From Asterias amurensis (taxonomy: Eukaryota > Echinodermata > Asteroidea > Forcipulatida > Asteriidae), in the NCBI RefSeq assembly GCF_032118995.1, contig NC_092659.1, positions 10,085,177-10,149,176 of the forward strand: a DNA stretch of 64,000 nucleotides, read 5' to 3'. The notes under the pieces were generated by a model. The model was not told the origin of the DNA. It saw only the letters and a list, made by a program, of their open reading frames with translations, and did not search any database. Made by a program: the position numbers and the translations under genes. How positions within the stretch are numbered: the stretch's first letter is position 1; every line of letters begins with the position of its first letter. Below are positions 34,208 through 45,060 of this stretch, piece by piece.

Positions 34208-34505
34208 AAGAAACTTTTTAATTTTCGAGCCACCCCGAAAAGCCGAATTAGCGTGATTACTTCTTGCGGAGACCCCCACTAGACTTGTGGACAAGTCGTT
34301 CAATCGGCCCCACGCGCTGAGATAGTGTTCTTGCAAAATCACTGCTCTCGCGCGAACTGATGGCTCCCCGATTGAGGAGTCGACTTGACCACAAGTCTAA
34401 GACCCCACCCGAGTGTGCTGGTGAAAATTTGAACTCCGTCACTGTTATATTTTGGCGGTAATCGACGATTCTTTGTCAAATTATGCCGTCACTTTTCGAC
34501 CAAAA
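34208..34505. mobile_element. Element L copy with nested hairpin
   Basis: ATTTTCGAGCCACCCCGAAA and ATTATGCCGTCACTTTTCGA frame a nested palindrome (34280-34402) with ends CTAGACTTGTGGACAAGTC and GACTTGACCACAAGTCTAAG. The same palindrome ends recur in the element at 48016. Confidence 0.65.
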
Positions 34506-35650
34506 TGCGAATCGTGCATGCCTCCACAGGAAAGTTGTTCAGAACGGGGGTGGGTGGGGGTGGGGGCTGAAACCCCTCTTCCATCATCTACATTTCCCTC
34601 AAACATACTTTGTTAAATTGTACATCACAACAGGTTTTCTATCTCATGATAATGTAGAAGAGTTATACATTTGTAACTGTGATGACGGTTTCAATTATTG
34701 AGATTGTAATTTTTTATTTATTTATTATTTTTTTTTTTTTTGGGGGGAGGGGGGTGGGCGTGGCTACCCAGGGCCTAATGGGGGCACATCATCCCCCACC
34801 CCTATCCCGCATGTCTTTCTGGTTTTGGCCATTTTTAAATCATATTACACCAGGTCATAAACTAACTACTTAAAATTTTCACGTGACAAAATTACATCTC
34901 CTGCAACGGCCGCACATATATACGTACATACTTGGTTGATTATTAATTGGTAAAGCATGCATTTAAGTTGATAAATAGTCACTTTCCATGTTCTTGTGAA
35001 ATCCTTCCAGATAATTTGCATGCAAGCTCTCAACATTTCTGTATAAAGCTGTTAATTTCAGTGTGTTTGTGTTGGTTTTTGTTGGTTTAGGTTTTTCATA
35101 TAATTTTTTGTTTTTATTACTAGCCTATCCTCTAGTTAAATTCTGTTGGGTTTTTATTAGTTTTATATTCAATTCAAAACCACTGTTAATTTCAAGTACA
35201 GTCAACTCATTAGTTTCACGATAGTGCTGGATCTATTTTTTAGTACTTGGTGAAAACAGATTTAAGATTTGTTGATTGTTGAATCTATTTTTAGAAAGGA
35301 TTTCCAGTTGAATTTAATGGAATTATTTAGGTTCTTCCCCATACGATTTCTATGTGAGTTTTGAGTGGATCAAATGAATACAATTTTTCCTTGTTCCTAA
35401 AAGTCAGTGGTCATTGTTTCTTTTTTTTATCAAATTGCCTCGCGTTCTTATCGTCACTCGATTTTAGATTTACACTTCTCATTGCAAGCGAGTTCCCCAG
35501 AGCGATATTTATCAGAAATTCAATTTTATTTAGTAAATCTCCTAGTGTTCCATTTTTCCAGGTTATATGTTCACTACCACATTTTTACAAACAAATAAAA
35601 TAAATGGCCTCCATCTTGAATTATTGCCGCCGTCTTTGATTTCTCGCTCA
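34506..35650. other. AT-rich intergenic, nothing recognised
   Basis: Contains a poly-T/poly-G junction near 34725-34760. No conserved exon or repeat family recognised; ORFs around 35361-35603 show no domain. Confidence 0.4.
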
Positions 35651-36034
35651 TTAAAGACAATGGACACTATTGGTAATTGCCAAAGACCAGTCTTCTCACT
35701 TAGTGTATCTCAACATATGGATAAAATAACAAACCTGTGAAAACTTGAGCTCGATTGGTCGTCGGAGTTGCGAGATAACTTTGTAAGAAAAAACCCTTGT
35801 CACACGAAGTTGTGTGCTTTCAGATGCTTGATTTCGAGACCTCAAATTCTAAACTTGAGGTCCCGAAATCAAATTCGTGGAAAATTACTTCTTTTTCAAA
35901 AACTACGTCACTTCAGAGGGAGCCGTTCTTCACAATGTTTTATACTATCAACCTCTCCCCATTACTTTTTAGCAAGTAAGGTTTTATGCTGATTATTATT
36001 TTGAGTGATTACCAATAGTGTCCACTGCCTTTAA
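35651..36034. mobile_element. MITE family A copy
   Basis: Ends TTAAAGACAATGGACACTAT and AATAGTGTCCACTGCCTTTAA, CGAGACCTC-type central hairpin, TTAA at both ends. Confidence 0.9.
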
Positions 36035-36114
36035 CCATTATTTTAAGTAGAACAATGTTGTTGTTTTCCTTGAAGAGGCCACAGTTCCCTACATTTTGAT
36101 GAATACATCTCCCT

Positions 36115-36323
36115 TCACCCTTGGGGCTGCAGCATTCTCCTATATCTAGAGGACTTTTTGACTTTCGGCCCATGGCCTAATTGTTGCCCAATTGTTGTAC
36201 GGTTTTCGTGATGAATTCGCAGTGGATGATTCCTTGTTGTATCTTCTGGGGCGGTGTTGCCCTTCACTCCGTAAGTAACTCCATGCCACAGTGTCTTGTA
36301 CTTCAGTTCCTTTGTATCTTGAC
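36115..36323 (-). other. Possible terminal exon or 3' exon, uncertain
   Basis: A good acceptor, ACACTGTCTTGTAG, precedes GTCAAGATAC at 36323. Two of three frames stay open for 60-70 codons, but neither shows a domain. If spliced to the cystine-knot gene in phase 0, it adds only six codons before TGA at 36303. Kept as a candidate alternative 3' end of that gene. Confidence 0.25.
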
Positions 36324-36447
36324 CTACAAGACAGTGTAATGTAACGAAAAGTACATAACATTTGAGTATGATTTCGAAAAGAAAAGTGAAACTCAATAAA
36401 CCAACAATGGACCTCCGACGAGGTTTCTCGACATTTGCATTTTTCGA

Positions 36448-36832
36448 TTAAAGACAGTGGACACTATTGGTAATTGTCAAAGACTAGTCTTCACAGTTGG
36501 TGAATCTCAAAAGATGCATAAAATAACAAATCTGTGAAAATTTGAGCTCAATCGGTCGTCGAATTTGCGAGATAATAATGAAAGAAGAAAAAAACCTTGT
36601 GTCACCAAGTTGTGTGCTTTCTGATGCTTGATTTCGAGACCTCAAATTCTTAAATTGGTCTCGAAATCAAATTCGTCGAAAATTACTTCTTTCTCGGAAA
36701 CTACGTCACTTCAGAGGGAGCTGTTTCTGACAATGTTTTATACATTCAACCTCTCCCCATTACTTGTATTTAAGTAAGGTTTTATGCTAATAATTATTTT
36801 GAGTAATTACCAATAGTGTCCACTACCTTTAA
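36448..36832. mobile_element. MITE family A copy
   Basis: TTAAAGACAGTGGACACTAT at the left, AATAGTGTCCACTACCTTTAA at the right. Confidence 0.9.
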
Positions 36833-37159
36833 CATAACAACTCATGACCAGTGGTTATGTATAATGTAATGGTAGTCAGGCTGGTTCAATGCGTGTTTCA
36901 GGGTTGATGACATTAATGATCGCAAAAGAAATAAATAACAACAAAATTGTATTGCTCATGTTCAGGTCTTCAGGATTTGTAAAGTTAAAGAGAACACAAA
37001 GAGAAGTTGGGGTATCAAACTCTCTTACTTCACACTGACGATATGGTATGTTAGAAACATGTATATAACATGTTGTAATACTTTTGGTTTTAAAATTTCA
37101 ACAGCCCGTTCTTTGTAATTTTTTAACATTCCTCCATAATATTTGTATCACGAGTTATG

Positions 37160-37447
37160 TAAAGGCAGTGGACACTTTTGGTAATTACTCAAAATAATTA
37201 CTTGCATAACACCTCACCTGGTAACGAATATTGGGAAGCTGTTGATAGTATTAAACATTGTGAGAAACGGCTCCCTCTTGAAATAAAGAATCCGAATGCA
37301 CTCACCTTCGTGTGACAAGAGTGTTTTTTCTTTCATTATTATCTCGCAACTTCGACGACCGATTGAGCTCAAATTTTCACAGGTTTGTTATTTGATGCAC
37401 ATGTTGAGAAAACTTTGACAATTACCAATAGTGTCCAGTGTCTTTAA
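37160..37447. mobile_element. MITE family A, hairpin deleted
   Basis: Both ends present (AAAGGCAGTGGACACTTTTG, CAATAGTGTCCAGTGTCTTTAA), but the central hairpin is missing (GGCTCCCTCTTGAAATAAAG). Confidence 0.85.
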
Positions 37448-37459
37448 ACGGAATGTGAA

Positions 37460-37756
37460 TTAATAAGTATATAGAAGAAGTAAAACAATGTTGTAAATAA
37501 TGACCGTTGAGCCAGAACGGCGATGTAATCCAATCTTGCATGCTGAACAGCGACATTGTAGTATGTAGCGGTATACAGCATAAACCCTCTCATCATTTCT
37601 ACACCGCAATCGAACTGCCTTCATCATTGAGCTTTGATCCTGACAACTACTACATCGATAAGTAAAGGGGTGTTTGAGAATACTACGGAAACCAATGACT
37701 GGATCAGCTGATGACATCAACTCACATCGGCCAGCACATCTCGACATCAAGACAAC
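37460..37756 (-). CDS. Cystine-knot exon 2
   Basis: Acceptor TCTCCGTTCCAG precedes GTTGTCTTGATG, phase 0. It encodes VVLMSRCAGRCELMSSADPV and, further on, KAVRLRC and ILQCRCSACK. In-frame readthrough ends at TAA 37460-37462. The alternative coding end is at 37505, before GTCATT. Confidence 0.65.
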   Translation of the reverse strand, partial: VVLMSRCAGRCELMSSADPVIGFRSILKHPFTYRCSSCQDQSSMMKAVRLRCRNDERVYAVYRYILQCRCSACKIGLHRRSGSTVIIYNIVLLLLYTY

Positions 37757-39802
37757 CTGGAACGGAGATAATACTAATCTATTATTGTTGCAATATCCTC
37801 CAGTCGTTTAAAGGCAGTTGACATTATTGGTAATTACTCAAAATAAATGTTAGCATTAAAAAGTACTTGGTTACAAGCAATGGAGAGCTGTTGAGTACAA
37901 ACCATATTGAGAAACGGTTCCCTCTGAACTAACATACTTTCGAGAAATAAGTAATTTACCACGAAATTGATTTCGAGACCTCAGAATTAGATTTGGAGGT
38001 CCCGAAATCAAGCATCTGAAAGCACACAACTTTGTGGGACAATGAAGTTTTTATCTTTTATTATTATTTCGTAGCTTCGACGACTGATTGAGCTCAAATC
38101 TTACAGGATTGTTTTTATGCATATGTTAAGATACAACGAGTGAGAAAAGACTTGTCTTTGACATTACCAATAGTGTCTATATAGTATCTTTAATCTATAA
38201 TTGGTTGCATTATTTTAATTGTCATATCCTTTACCTAACATAACACTAACCCTAACCATAAGCCTAAACCTAACTCTAACCCAAACCCAAACCATAACCT
38301 TACCTAACCCTAACCCTAACTCTAACCCTAACCATATAACCCTAACCCTAACCCCAACCCAACCCTAACCTTAACCCTCACCCTGACCATAACCCTAACC
38401 CTAAACATGGACAACTTTAAAGGGTGTATGTACTTTTTGTAGGACAAAAAACACAATGTCCACAGATTTACACAAACTTACACAGTTTGAAGATAATAGT
38501 TTTTGAGAAATGAGTAAAACAATGGCATGAAAATAATTTTCGTCTCATGAGACGAAAATAATTTTAAGCATTTACAAACGTATTTTCATGACATTGTTTT
38601 ACTCATTTCTCAAAAACTACAGCACCTCAGTAAGTAATATTTGAAGGGAAGCTTTCCACCATCATTATCTTCAAACCCTGTAAGCTTAATGTAAATCAAT
38701 GGACATTTTAAAAAATGTACCCAAATCCTTTAAAAGGCTTACTTTAATACATAAAAGGTTGAAACTCTCTCACCCCAACCCTCTGTACCAAGGCTGCTAT
38801 GTTTCGTTTGGTTATTACATAGCCCTTACTCGTGTTCAACAAACTGCTGAAGACACAACTAATTTGTTAAGATTTATCCCAACAGCTCAAATCTGACAGA
38901 GATGTTTCTCTTGTTGGAATGGTGGCCAAGAGACAACCACCAACGGGATATCTCTCACTTTATCTTATAACGAAGTTACATGGCTCTATTATTATTATGC
39001 TCATTAGCTGCAGCTTGCTGTGGGTTTAATCAAGCCATTACCGATGTATGTGTCTGTGTGGGTCTCAAAAGGGGTTCATAAAATGAAATAAAAAACACTT
39101 GAAGAGTAAAGTTTTCATCAAATAAGAATAATATTAAAAATGCTATTCATGGCCTGATGTTCTGACCCAATAGCAGAGGTTTTCTCGGAGGCTAAACATT
39201 ACTTAAAGACAGTGGACACTATTGGTAATTGTCAAAGACTCGTCTTCTCAATTGGTGTATCTCAAGATATGCACAAGATAACAAACCCGTGAAAATTTGA
39301 GCTCAATCGGTTGTCGCAGTTGCGAGATAACTATGAAAGAAAAAACCTTGTCACACGAAGTTGTGTGCTTTCAGATGCTTGACTTCCAGAACTCAAAATC
39401 TAATTCTGAGGTCTCAAAATCAAGTTCGTGGAAAATAACTTCGTTCTCGAAAACTCCATTACTTCAGAGGGAGCCGTTTCTCACACTGTTTTAAACTATC
39501 AACCTCTCCCCATTACTCGTTACCAAGTAAGGTTTTATGCTAATAGTTATTTTGAGTAATTACCAATAGTGTCCACTGCCTAGGGTTAAATATTACTCTT
39601 GATCGGGTATACACATGCATATCAGTTTACAAAACAAAAGTTACAATACCTTTTCGTTGCAATCCTTCTTTGGATGTCGGACAGTTTCTGTGTAGAAGTA
39701 CCGGGTGCACTTGCGATTTTCATCTACGGTTGAAGCTTCTAAAATACTGAACAAAAACATGACAGTAAATCCATAACCGATGATCAATACACGAATTTCC
39801 AT
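37460..39802 (-). CDS. Secreted cystine-knot protein, glycoprotein hormone alpha-2-like
   Basis: Two exons joined in phase 0 (39650-39802, then from 37756). Residues 1-22 are a signal peptide. The mature part has ten cysteines at 32, 48, 58, 62, 86, 89, 103, 119, 121 and 124, including CAGRC (58-62) and CRC (119-121), the CXGXC/CXC signature of a cystine knot. The total of ten and the 13- and 15-residue gaps around C103 equal those of vertebrate GPA2 as I recall it; GPA2's adjacent CC is CSSC here. Thyrostimulin-type hormones (GPA2/GPB5) occur across Bilateria, so a secreted endocrine role is plausible. GPB5 or another CTCK protein remains possible. No N-glycosylation sequon is visible. The simplest 3' end is the in-frame stop at 37460 (149 residues), which adds an odd hydrophobic tail. 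A weak donor at 37504 to the acceptor at 36323 would give 141 residues instead. Confidence 0.65.
37808..38192. mobile_element. MITE family A copy
   Basis: TTAAAGGCAGTTGACATTAT at the left, right end degraded (AATAGTGTCTATATAGTATC). It sits in the intron of the cystine-knot gene. Confidence 0.85.
38233..38405. repeat. Interstitial telomere-like (CCCTAA)n tract
   Basis: About 170 bp of CCCTAA/ACCCTA units with many variants (CCCAAA, CCATAA, CTCTAA). Degenerate, so an old interstitial tract. It lies between two MITEs in the cystine-knot gene intron. Confidence 0.9.
38417..38733. mobile_element. MITE family C copy
   Basis: TTAAAGGGTGTATGTACTTT and TACCCAAATCCTTTAA ends. Central palindrome ATTTTCGTCTCATGAGACGA; arms GAGAAATGAGTAAAACAATG. 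Confidence 0.9.
38734..39202. other. Intron sequence, nothing recognised
   Basis: A 65-codon plus-strand ORF straddles the C element end and has no domain. Confidence 0.4.
39203..39580. mobile_element. MITE family A copy
   Basis: TTAAAGACAGTGGACACTAT at the left, CAATAGTGTCCACTGCC at the right. It ends about 70 bp from exon 1 of the cystine-knot gene. Confidence 0.9.
39650..39802 (-). CDS. Cystine-knot exon 1 (signal peptide exon)
   Basis: 153 nt from ATG 39802 in an ideal context (ACCATGG) to donor AAAAG followed by GTATTG, phase 0. Encodes MEIRVLIIGYGFTVMFLFSI, then LEASTVDENRKC and VRHPKKDCNEK. Residues 4-20 form the hydrophobic core of a signal peptide. The C-x(15)-C spacing with VR in between matches the start of GPA2 (CHLHPFNVTVRSDRQGTC). 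Confidence 0.75.
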
Positions 39803-39840
39803 GGTAGTTGTTTGAAATTAACTCAAAGATGGAAGTTTGA

Positions 39841-39846
39841 TTTATA
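39841..39846 (-). promoter_or_regulatory. TATA box of cystine-knot gene
   Basis: Minus strand CTCTATAAATCAAAC; TATAAA begins 44 bp upstream of the ATG. The 5' UTR would be only about 15 nt if transcription starts ~30 bp downstream, which is short but possible. Confidence 0.5.
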
Positions 39847-40701
39847 GAGAACTCTGATTGTATTGCATCGTCAATGATAAGTATATTTCCACGCAAGAGT
39901 CAGGATTGTCACGTTGTGTGCGTTCGAAAGCTTGATTCTGTCTACCAACCATTCAGGAATAAATCATGACATTTCCTTGCTAAAAAGTTGGACTCCTGGA
40001 GATGTTGTCAATTAGCTGATTTGGTAGCACATTACGGGTAGCATTGGCAGGAGCAAAATCATATCAGTCGGTTCTCTAGAAACAAGTGATACGTTGAAGC
40101 AGGTGTATGGTTGAACCATTGCGAGAATGATGTGGGTATATGGAATTACTAGATAGACGCCATCTACACCTCCCTCCCGCTGTCTACAAATCAAGCATAG
40201 ACACCTCACTGTGCCACAGTTGCAACTTCACATATCCTTAGTGTCAAAACATATTTAAGTGATACTGATATTGACAGTTTTTCCCCAGTGAAGGTGCACA
40301 GTTTATTCGTATCCTATGCGGTGTAAATTTAAAACTGTATAATTGTATAAACACTCTGAACTTCTTGCTGAAAAACACAACATTTTTTTTTCCAGAGAAC
40401 TATAATCAGTAATGAATAAAATGTTCTAAATTCACATAATGTACAAACGAAGAGTGTTGCTGGAGTACATAGTCCAAGTGAAAGGAACAACAAAGATTAA
40501 GTCAAGACCTGGGCTAAATTTCATGGCCATGCTTACCGCTGATTTCTTCGCTTACGATCACCATTCTCCGCTCACTATGCAAGCGCCAAATTTCTGCGAT
40601 GGCTTTATAAATAAGCGAAGAATGCCTGTAGCCCTGGCGGCCTTACACTTTCGTGTTATACTAGAGTGGAGATTGTTAGTAATAGTAAATAATATATACA
40701 T
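39847..40701. other. Upstream region of the cystine-knot gene
   Basis: No second gene. 40505-40630 holds an F-like palindrome (GGGCTAAATTTCATGGC; AGCGAAGAA/TTCTTCGCT). Confidence 0.4.
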
Positions 40702-40930
40702 GCAGGGCCCTATTTCATAAAGATACTTTAGCAGAAAATATTGCTTAACAAATGTCTGCTAAACAGAACTGACTAGGATACCAGTCACAAATTGTACAGG
40801 TGACATGGTAGTTTAGCCGGTAACCTTACTTTAGCAGAAAATATTGCTTAACAAATGTCTGCTAAACAGAACTGACTAGGATACCAGTCACAAATTGTAC
40901 AGGTGACATGGTAGTTTAGCCGGTAACCTT
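40702..40930. repeat. Perfect 103-bp tandem duplication at an F-type end
   Basis: Units 40725-40827 and 40828-40930 are identical by eye (ACTTTAGCAGAAAATATTGC ... TTTAGCCGGTAACCTT). The left flank GCAGGGCCCTATTTCATAAA is an F MITE terminus, so part of an F element was duplicated. Confidence 0.9.
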
Positions 40931-41432
40931 ATTCTGGTAAGCATAGTTTTGATTGGCTTAGTTACTTGGAGTGAGAGTGGCAAGTTGTTTGAAGAGGGCA
41001 GCATAGGGCTCTTGAGAATGAGTGAAAATGTATAAACGAATGGCTCTCTTAAGTAGACAAAAACTGAGGTTTGCTATTGTTGTCGCGTGCCTAGACAATG
41101 TTGCAGTAGTGTATAGAATGATGAAGGTTTATTGCGCGCACAAAAACATTGTAACTTCCGGAAATGCCGCTGCTTATTGACAACGTGAATAAAAGTAGTT
41201 TGTGTTGAGAATTTCTACAGCCGTTCCTTGACATTTTTACCGGCATTAATATAAAATTGGCGGGCATTAAGGTAGAGATTAAGCCTATCGCTTCAACACA
41301 GCATGCTACGATGATCACCAGTCACAACCAATCACCTTAAACAGTGGTCTGAAACATAACTGTCGCAGTGTGTTCACACTTTATCGTACAGCCAGTTCCT
41401 GTTTGTGTGGAGTCAAAACTTAAACTTACTTC
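40931..41432. other. Intergenic, nothing recognised
   Basis: No domain, hairpin or family repeat seen. Confidence 0.4.
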
Positions 41433-41815
41433 TTAAAGACACTGAACTCGGACACTATTAGTAATTGTCAAAGGCTAGTCTTCACAGTTGGTGTATCTCA
41501 ACATATCCATAAAACAACAAACCTGTTAAAATTTGAGCTCAATCGGTCATCGAAGTTGCGAGAAACTAATGAAAGAAAACGCCCTTGTCGCACAAAGTTG
41601 TGTGCTTTTCAGATGCTTGATTTCGAGACCTCAAATTCTAAACTGAGGTCTCGAAATCAAATTGGTGGAAAAATACTTTTTTTCTCGAAAACTACGTCAC
41701 TTCAGAGGGAGCTGTTTCTCACAATGTTTTATACTATCAATCATACTCGTAATCAAGAAAGGTTTTATGATAATAATTAGTTTGGGTAACTACCAATAAT
41801 GTCCACTACCTTTAA
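41433..41815. mobile_element. MITE family A copy
   Basis: TTAAAGACACTGAACTCGGA at the left (small local duplication near the end), AATAATGTCCACTACCTTTAA at the right. Confidence 0.85.
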
Positions 41816-42531
41816 ACTCAACAGTAAAACGGATTGTATAAAGATAAACATAATCAGAAATATATATTTTTTAAATCAGGGTCCATGCAAGAGCAGAAAG
41901 TGGCAGTCTGTATTTCTGCATCCTGATTGGTTATTCTGTTTTAAATTTTTAATCGGGTTTTTGTTTTTATTTTGCCACGTGGCGCTGTTTTTACAGATGG
42001 ACGACAGTTAAGCTTGAGTTGCAGCTGCACTAATTGTAAAAACAATTCTGGGGAAAATGTATGCAAATTACTTATTCAACTGCCCAATAACTTAAATTCA
42101 GTGACATGAACAATTGATTAAGTTCGTTAATTGGTAAACAGTAAACAATGGGAGACTTTTGGGCCGCTTGGTGGCAGCAGACTTTCACCAGGTAAAGTCC
42201 ATTTTTCTCGGAAATAAGATGCGCATGCTTAAAGGGGCACACCGGTTGAATTGGGCTATTTGGGCTACAAAATAGACTAATCTATGACTTCAAAGGTCTG
42301 CCAGGAATGGAGAAGAGCAGTCACTAAAGAAAATCATAAAATTAAGCCGTTTTTGAGCATTTTTCAAAATACCGTAGAGTCGCGTGATAGTTTGTACACA
42401 AAAGTGGTTAGAATAATTACGTGACCTTCCGAGTCAGTTTTACTTCGAGCCGTAAAAAAGCTTATTCGCTGAACCAAATTTAAATATTTTTGTTTACAAT
42501 TATTCATGAGTATAATATGACAAAAAAGACT

Positions 42532-43640
42532 ACGTATTCAGATTATGGATACAAATCGTAAATAATGGTCAAAATTCGAACGTAAGATTAGCATTCAGAG
42601 AGTCCGTGTAACGAAAGCTTGTTATATGGCCCCACGGCGTGGAGCAATCGGAACGTAAGCCTTGGGGCATATCACGTACCGCACATGCCGTGTCTCGTGG
42701 GGGCTGGAGGTGTAATCCCGGTGGCTATGAACTCCCAGCTTGCGGGTCTCGCCGTGAGCTTGGGAGGGGTTGGGAGCCAGACATCAAAGTACATTTTTGT
42801 CATCGTGGGTTTGTCATCGGTACATACGCTTACGTTCCTTCAAGTTACGCTATAATAGGCTTACGTTCCATACGCAGCTACGTTAACGTTCCAAGATACC
42901 CCGCTACGCTTACGTTCCAAGATATGCTTACGTTCCAAAATACATTCTCACAAGGACGCTTTCGAATCCCTCAAGATTCTCTTCCCCAAAAAAAATCTTT
43001 CAAACAGGGCCCATTGATCAGTTTTATCTGTTTAGCCGAAAATACTGGATTATAGAATTTATTTACTATCCAAAAATTTAGTGGGACACCAGCCACAAGT
43101 CCACAACATTTCAAATTAAAGGGTCTATATAACTTTTGTAGCACAAAAACACAATGTCTACAGATTTACACTAAGCTTACACAGTTTGAAGATAATGATA
43201 GTAGAAAGCTTCCCTGTAAATACTACGTGCTGAGGTGCTGTAGTTTTGGGGAAATGAGTAAAACAATGTCATGAAAATAATTTTCGTCTCATGAGACGAA
43301 AATTATTTTAATCATTTACAAAAGTATTTTCAGGACATTGTTTTACTCATTTCTTAAAAACTACAGTACCTCAGTAAGTAAGATTTGAAGGGAACCTTTC
43401 CACAATCATTTTCTTCAAACCCTGTAAGTTTAATGTAAATCTATGGACATTTTGAAAAAGTACCCAAATCCTTTAAATTAAATTTTGGTTGGTAATCAGT
43501 TTCTGCTATGCAATACTATTTTGTGCTAAGCACATTCTTTTGTGCCAACACAGGCTTTATGAAATTGGGCCCTGGTACGTCGGGAGCATGTAACGCCACG
43601 ATCGCATTCCAAACTGTATCATGGCAATGCAGTAGTAGAA
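42532..43640. mobile_element. Composite element G, copy 2
   Basis: Same module order as 15858-17530 with a much shorter tandem array (about 42825-42950). It contains a nested family C MITE at 43116-43476. Confidence 0.75.
43116..43476. mobile_element. MITE family C nested in element G
   Basis: TTAAAGGGTCTATATAACTT to TACCCAAATCCTTTAA. The uninterrupted site in copy 1 (about 17362-17372) shows one TTAA-type site where this copy has TTAA on both sides. This directly supports TTAA target duplication for family C. Confidence 0.9.
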
Positions 43641-44199
43641 CTAGTTTTTTGGTTCCAGGAATGCTTGTCATTGTCCCATCATTATTCTGTGTTATAGTTT
43701 CTTTGTGTTCTTCGTGACGATCTTTGGATGTACGCCGAAGCACGGAGGTCTACCTCCATCGTCGAAGGATTTGCCTGATCCGTATATTTATGCTGGTTGT
43801 TTATAATACATGAATAGACTGGATCCTTATGCTGCGCCATAGCAAAACGTTGCTATATTAACAAAGCACCAGTCTACTTACAACATTGTACGGCAATGTC
43901 ACAAAGATTTGGCCTTTTACCGCTTTTGGGTTTTTTAATAATTTTTCGCTAATTACTTGCAATTTGGATGATTTTTTTTTTACAACAACCATGTAGAAAA
44001 ACAGTATTTATGATTCTACACCACTAAATTGCGTAAACGGTGAGCCGGTGTGCCCCTTTAAAACTACGTGAACAATGGAAATTTACCTGGTAAATCTTCT
44101 GCCAAGTCTCCCATTGCGGAAATAATGAAATGGCGCCAACCATTGTCAGAGAAAGGTTAGAGCTAATTAAAAAGGGAGACAAGACGGTCGATGAGTGGC
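43641..44199. other. Right part of the enclosing element, no gene
   Basis: No ORF with domain. The inverted end of the larger element lies at 44038-44118. Confidence 0.4.
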
Positions 44200-45060
44200 A
44201 ACTCCACGGGCAATATCACGCGCAATGCCACGGGCAACGCCATGGGTAACAGCACGGGCAGCGGCACGGGCAGCGGCACGGCCGACGCCATGATGAGCAA
44301 CGCCATGGGCAACGGCACGGCAATGGTAGGGCATGGCCATGGGCAATGGCATCGGCAATGGTAGGGGCAATGCCATGGGCAATGGCATCGGCAATGGTAG
44401 GGGCAATGCCATGGGCAACGCCATTGGTAACAGCACGGGCAGCGGCACGGGCAGCGGCACGGGCGACGCCATAATGAGCAACGCCATGGGCAACGGCACG
44501 GGCAACGCCATGGCCATGGCACTGGCAACGCCACGGCAAATGGCATCGGCAATGGTAGGGGCAACGCCATGGCAAATGGCATCGGCAATGGTAGGGGCAA
44601 CGCCATGGCCAATGGCATCGGCAATGGTAGGGGCAACGCCATGGGCAACGGCATCGGCAATGGTAGGGGCAACGCCATGGGCAATGGCATCGGCAATGGT
44701 AGGGGCAACGCCATGGCCAATGGCATCGGCAATGGTAGGGGCAATGCCATGGGCAACGGCATCGGCAATGGTAGGGGCAACGCCATGGGCAATGGCATCG
44801 GCAACGGTAGGGGCAACGCCATGGCCAATGGCATCGGCATGTGGTAGGGGCAACGCCATGGCCAATGGCATCGGCAATGGTAGGGGCAATGCCATGGGCA
44901 ATGGCATCGGCAATGGTAGGGGCAACGCCATGGCCAATGGCATCGGCATGTGGTAGGGGCAACGCCATGGCCAGTGGCATCGGCATGTGGTAGGGGCAAC
45001 GCCATGGCCAATGGCATCGGCATGTGGTAGGGGCAATGCCATGAGCAACGGCACCGGCAC
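44200..45060. repeat. GC-rich 36-bp minisatellite
   Basis: Unit like ATGGGCAATGGCATCGGCA then ATGGTAGGGGCAACGCC, with higher-order variation (GGCATGTGGTAGGGG units at the right end; GCACGGGCAGCGGC units at the left). Because 36 is a multiple of 3, long ORFs appear in several frames on both strands (up to 315 codons, repeats such as MGNGIGNGRGNA). I read these as artefacts of the repeat, not genes. Confidence 0.92.

Larger units (their letters stand above)
42148..44118. mobile_element. Larger element with inverted ends enclosing copy 2 of G
   Basis: CAATGGGAGACTT ... CACCAGGTAAA ... TTAAAGGGGCACACCGG at 42148-42248 recurs inverted at 44038-44118. About 100 bp of each end matches. The composite element G copy 2 sits between, paralleling copy 1, which is also enclosed by inverted arms. 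Confidence 0.6.
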
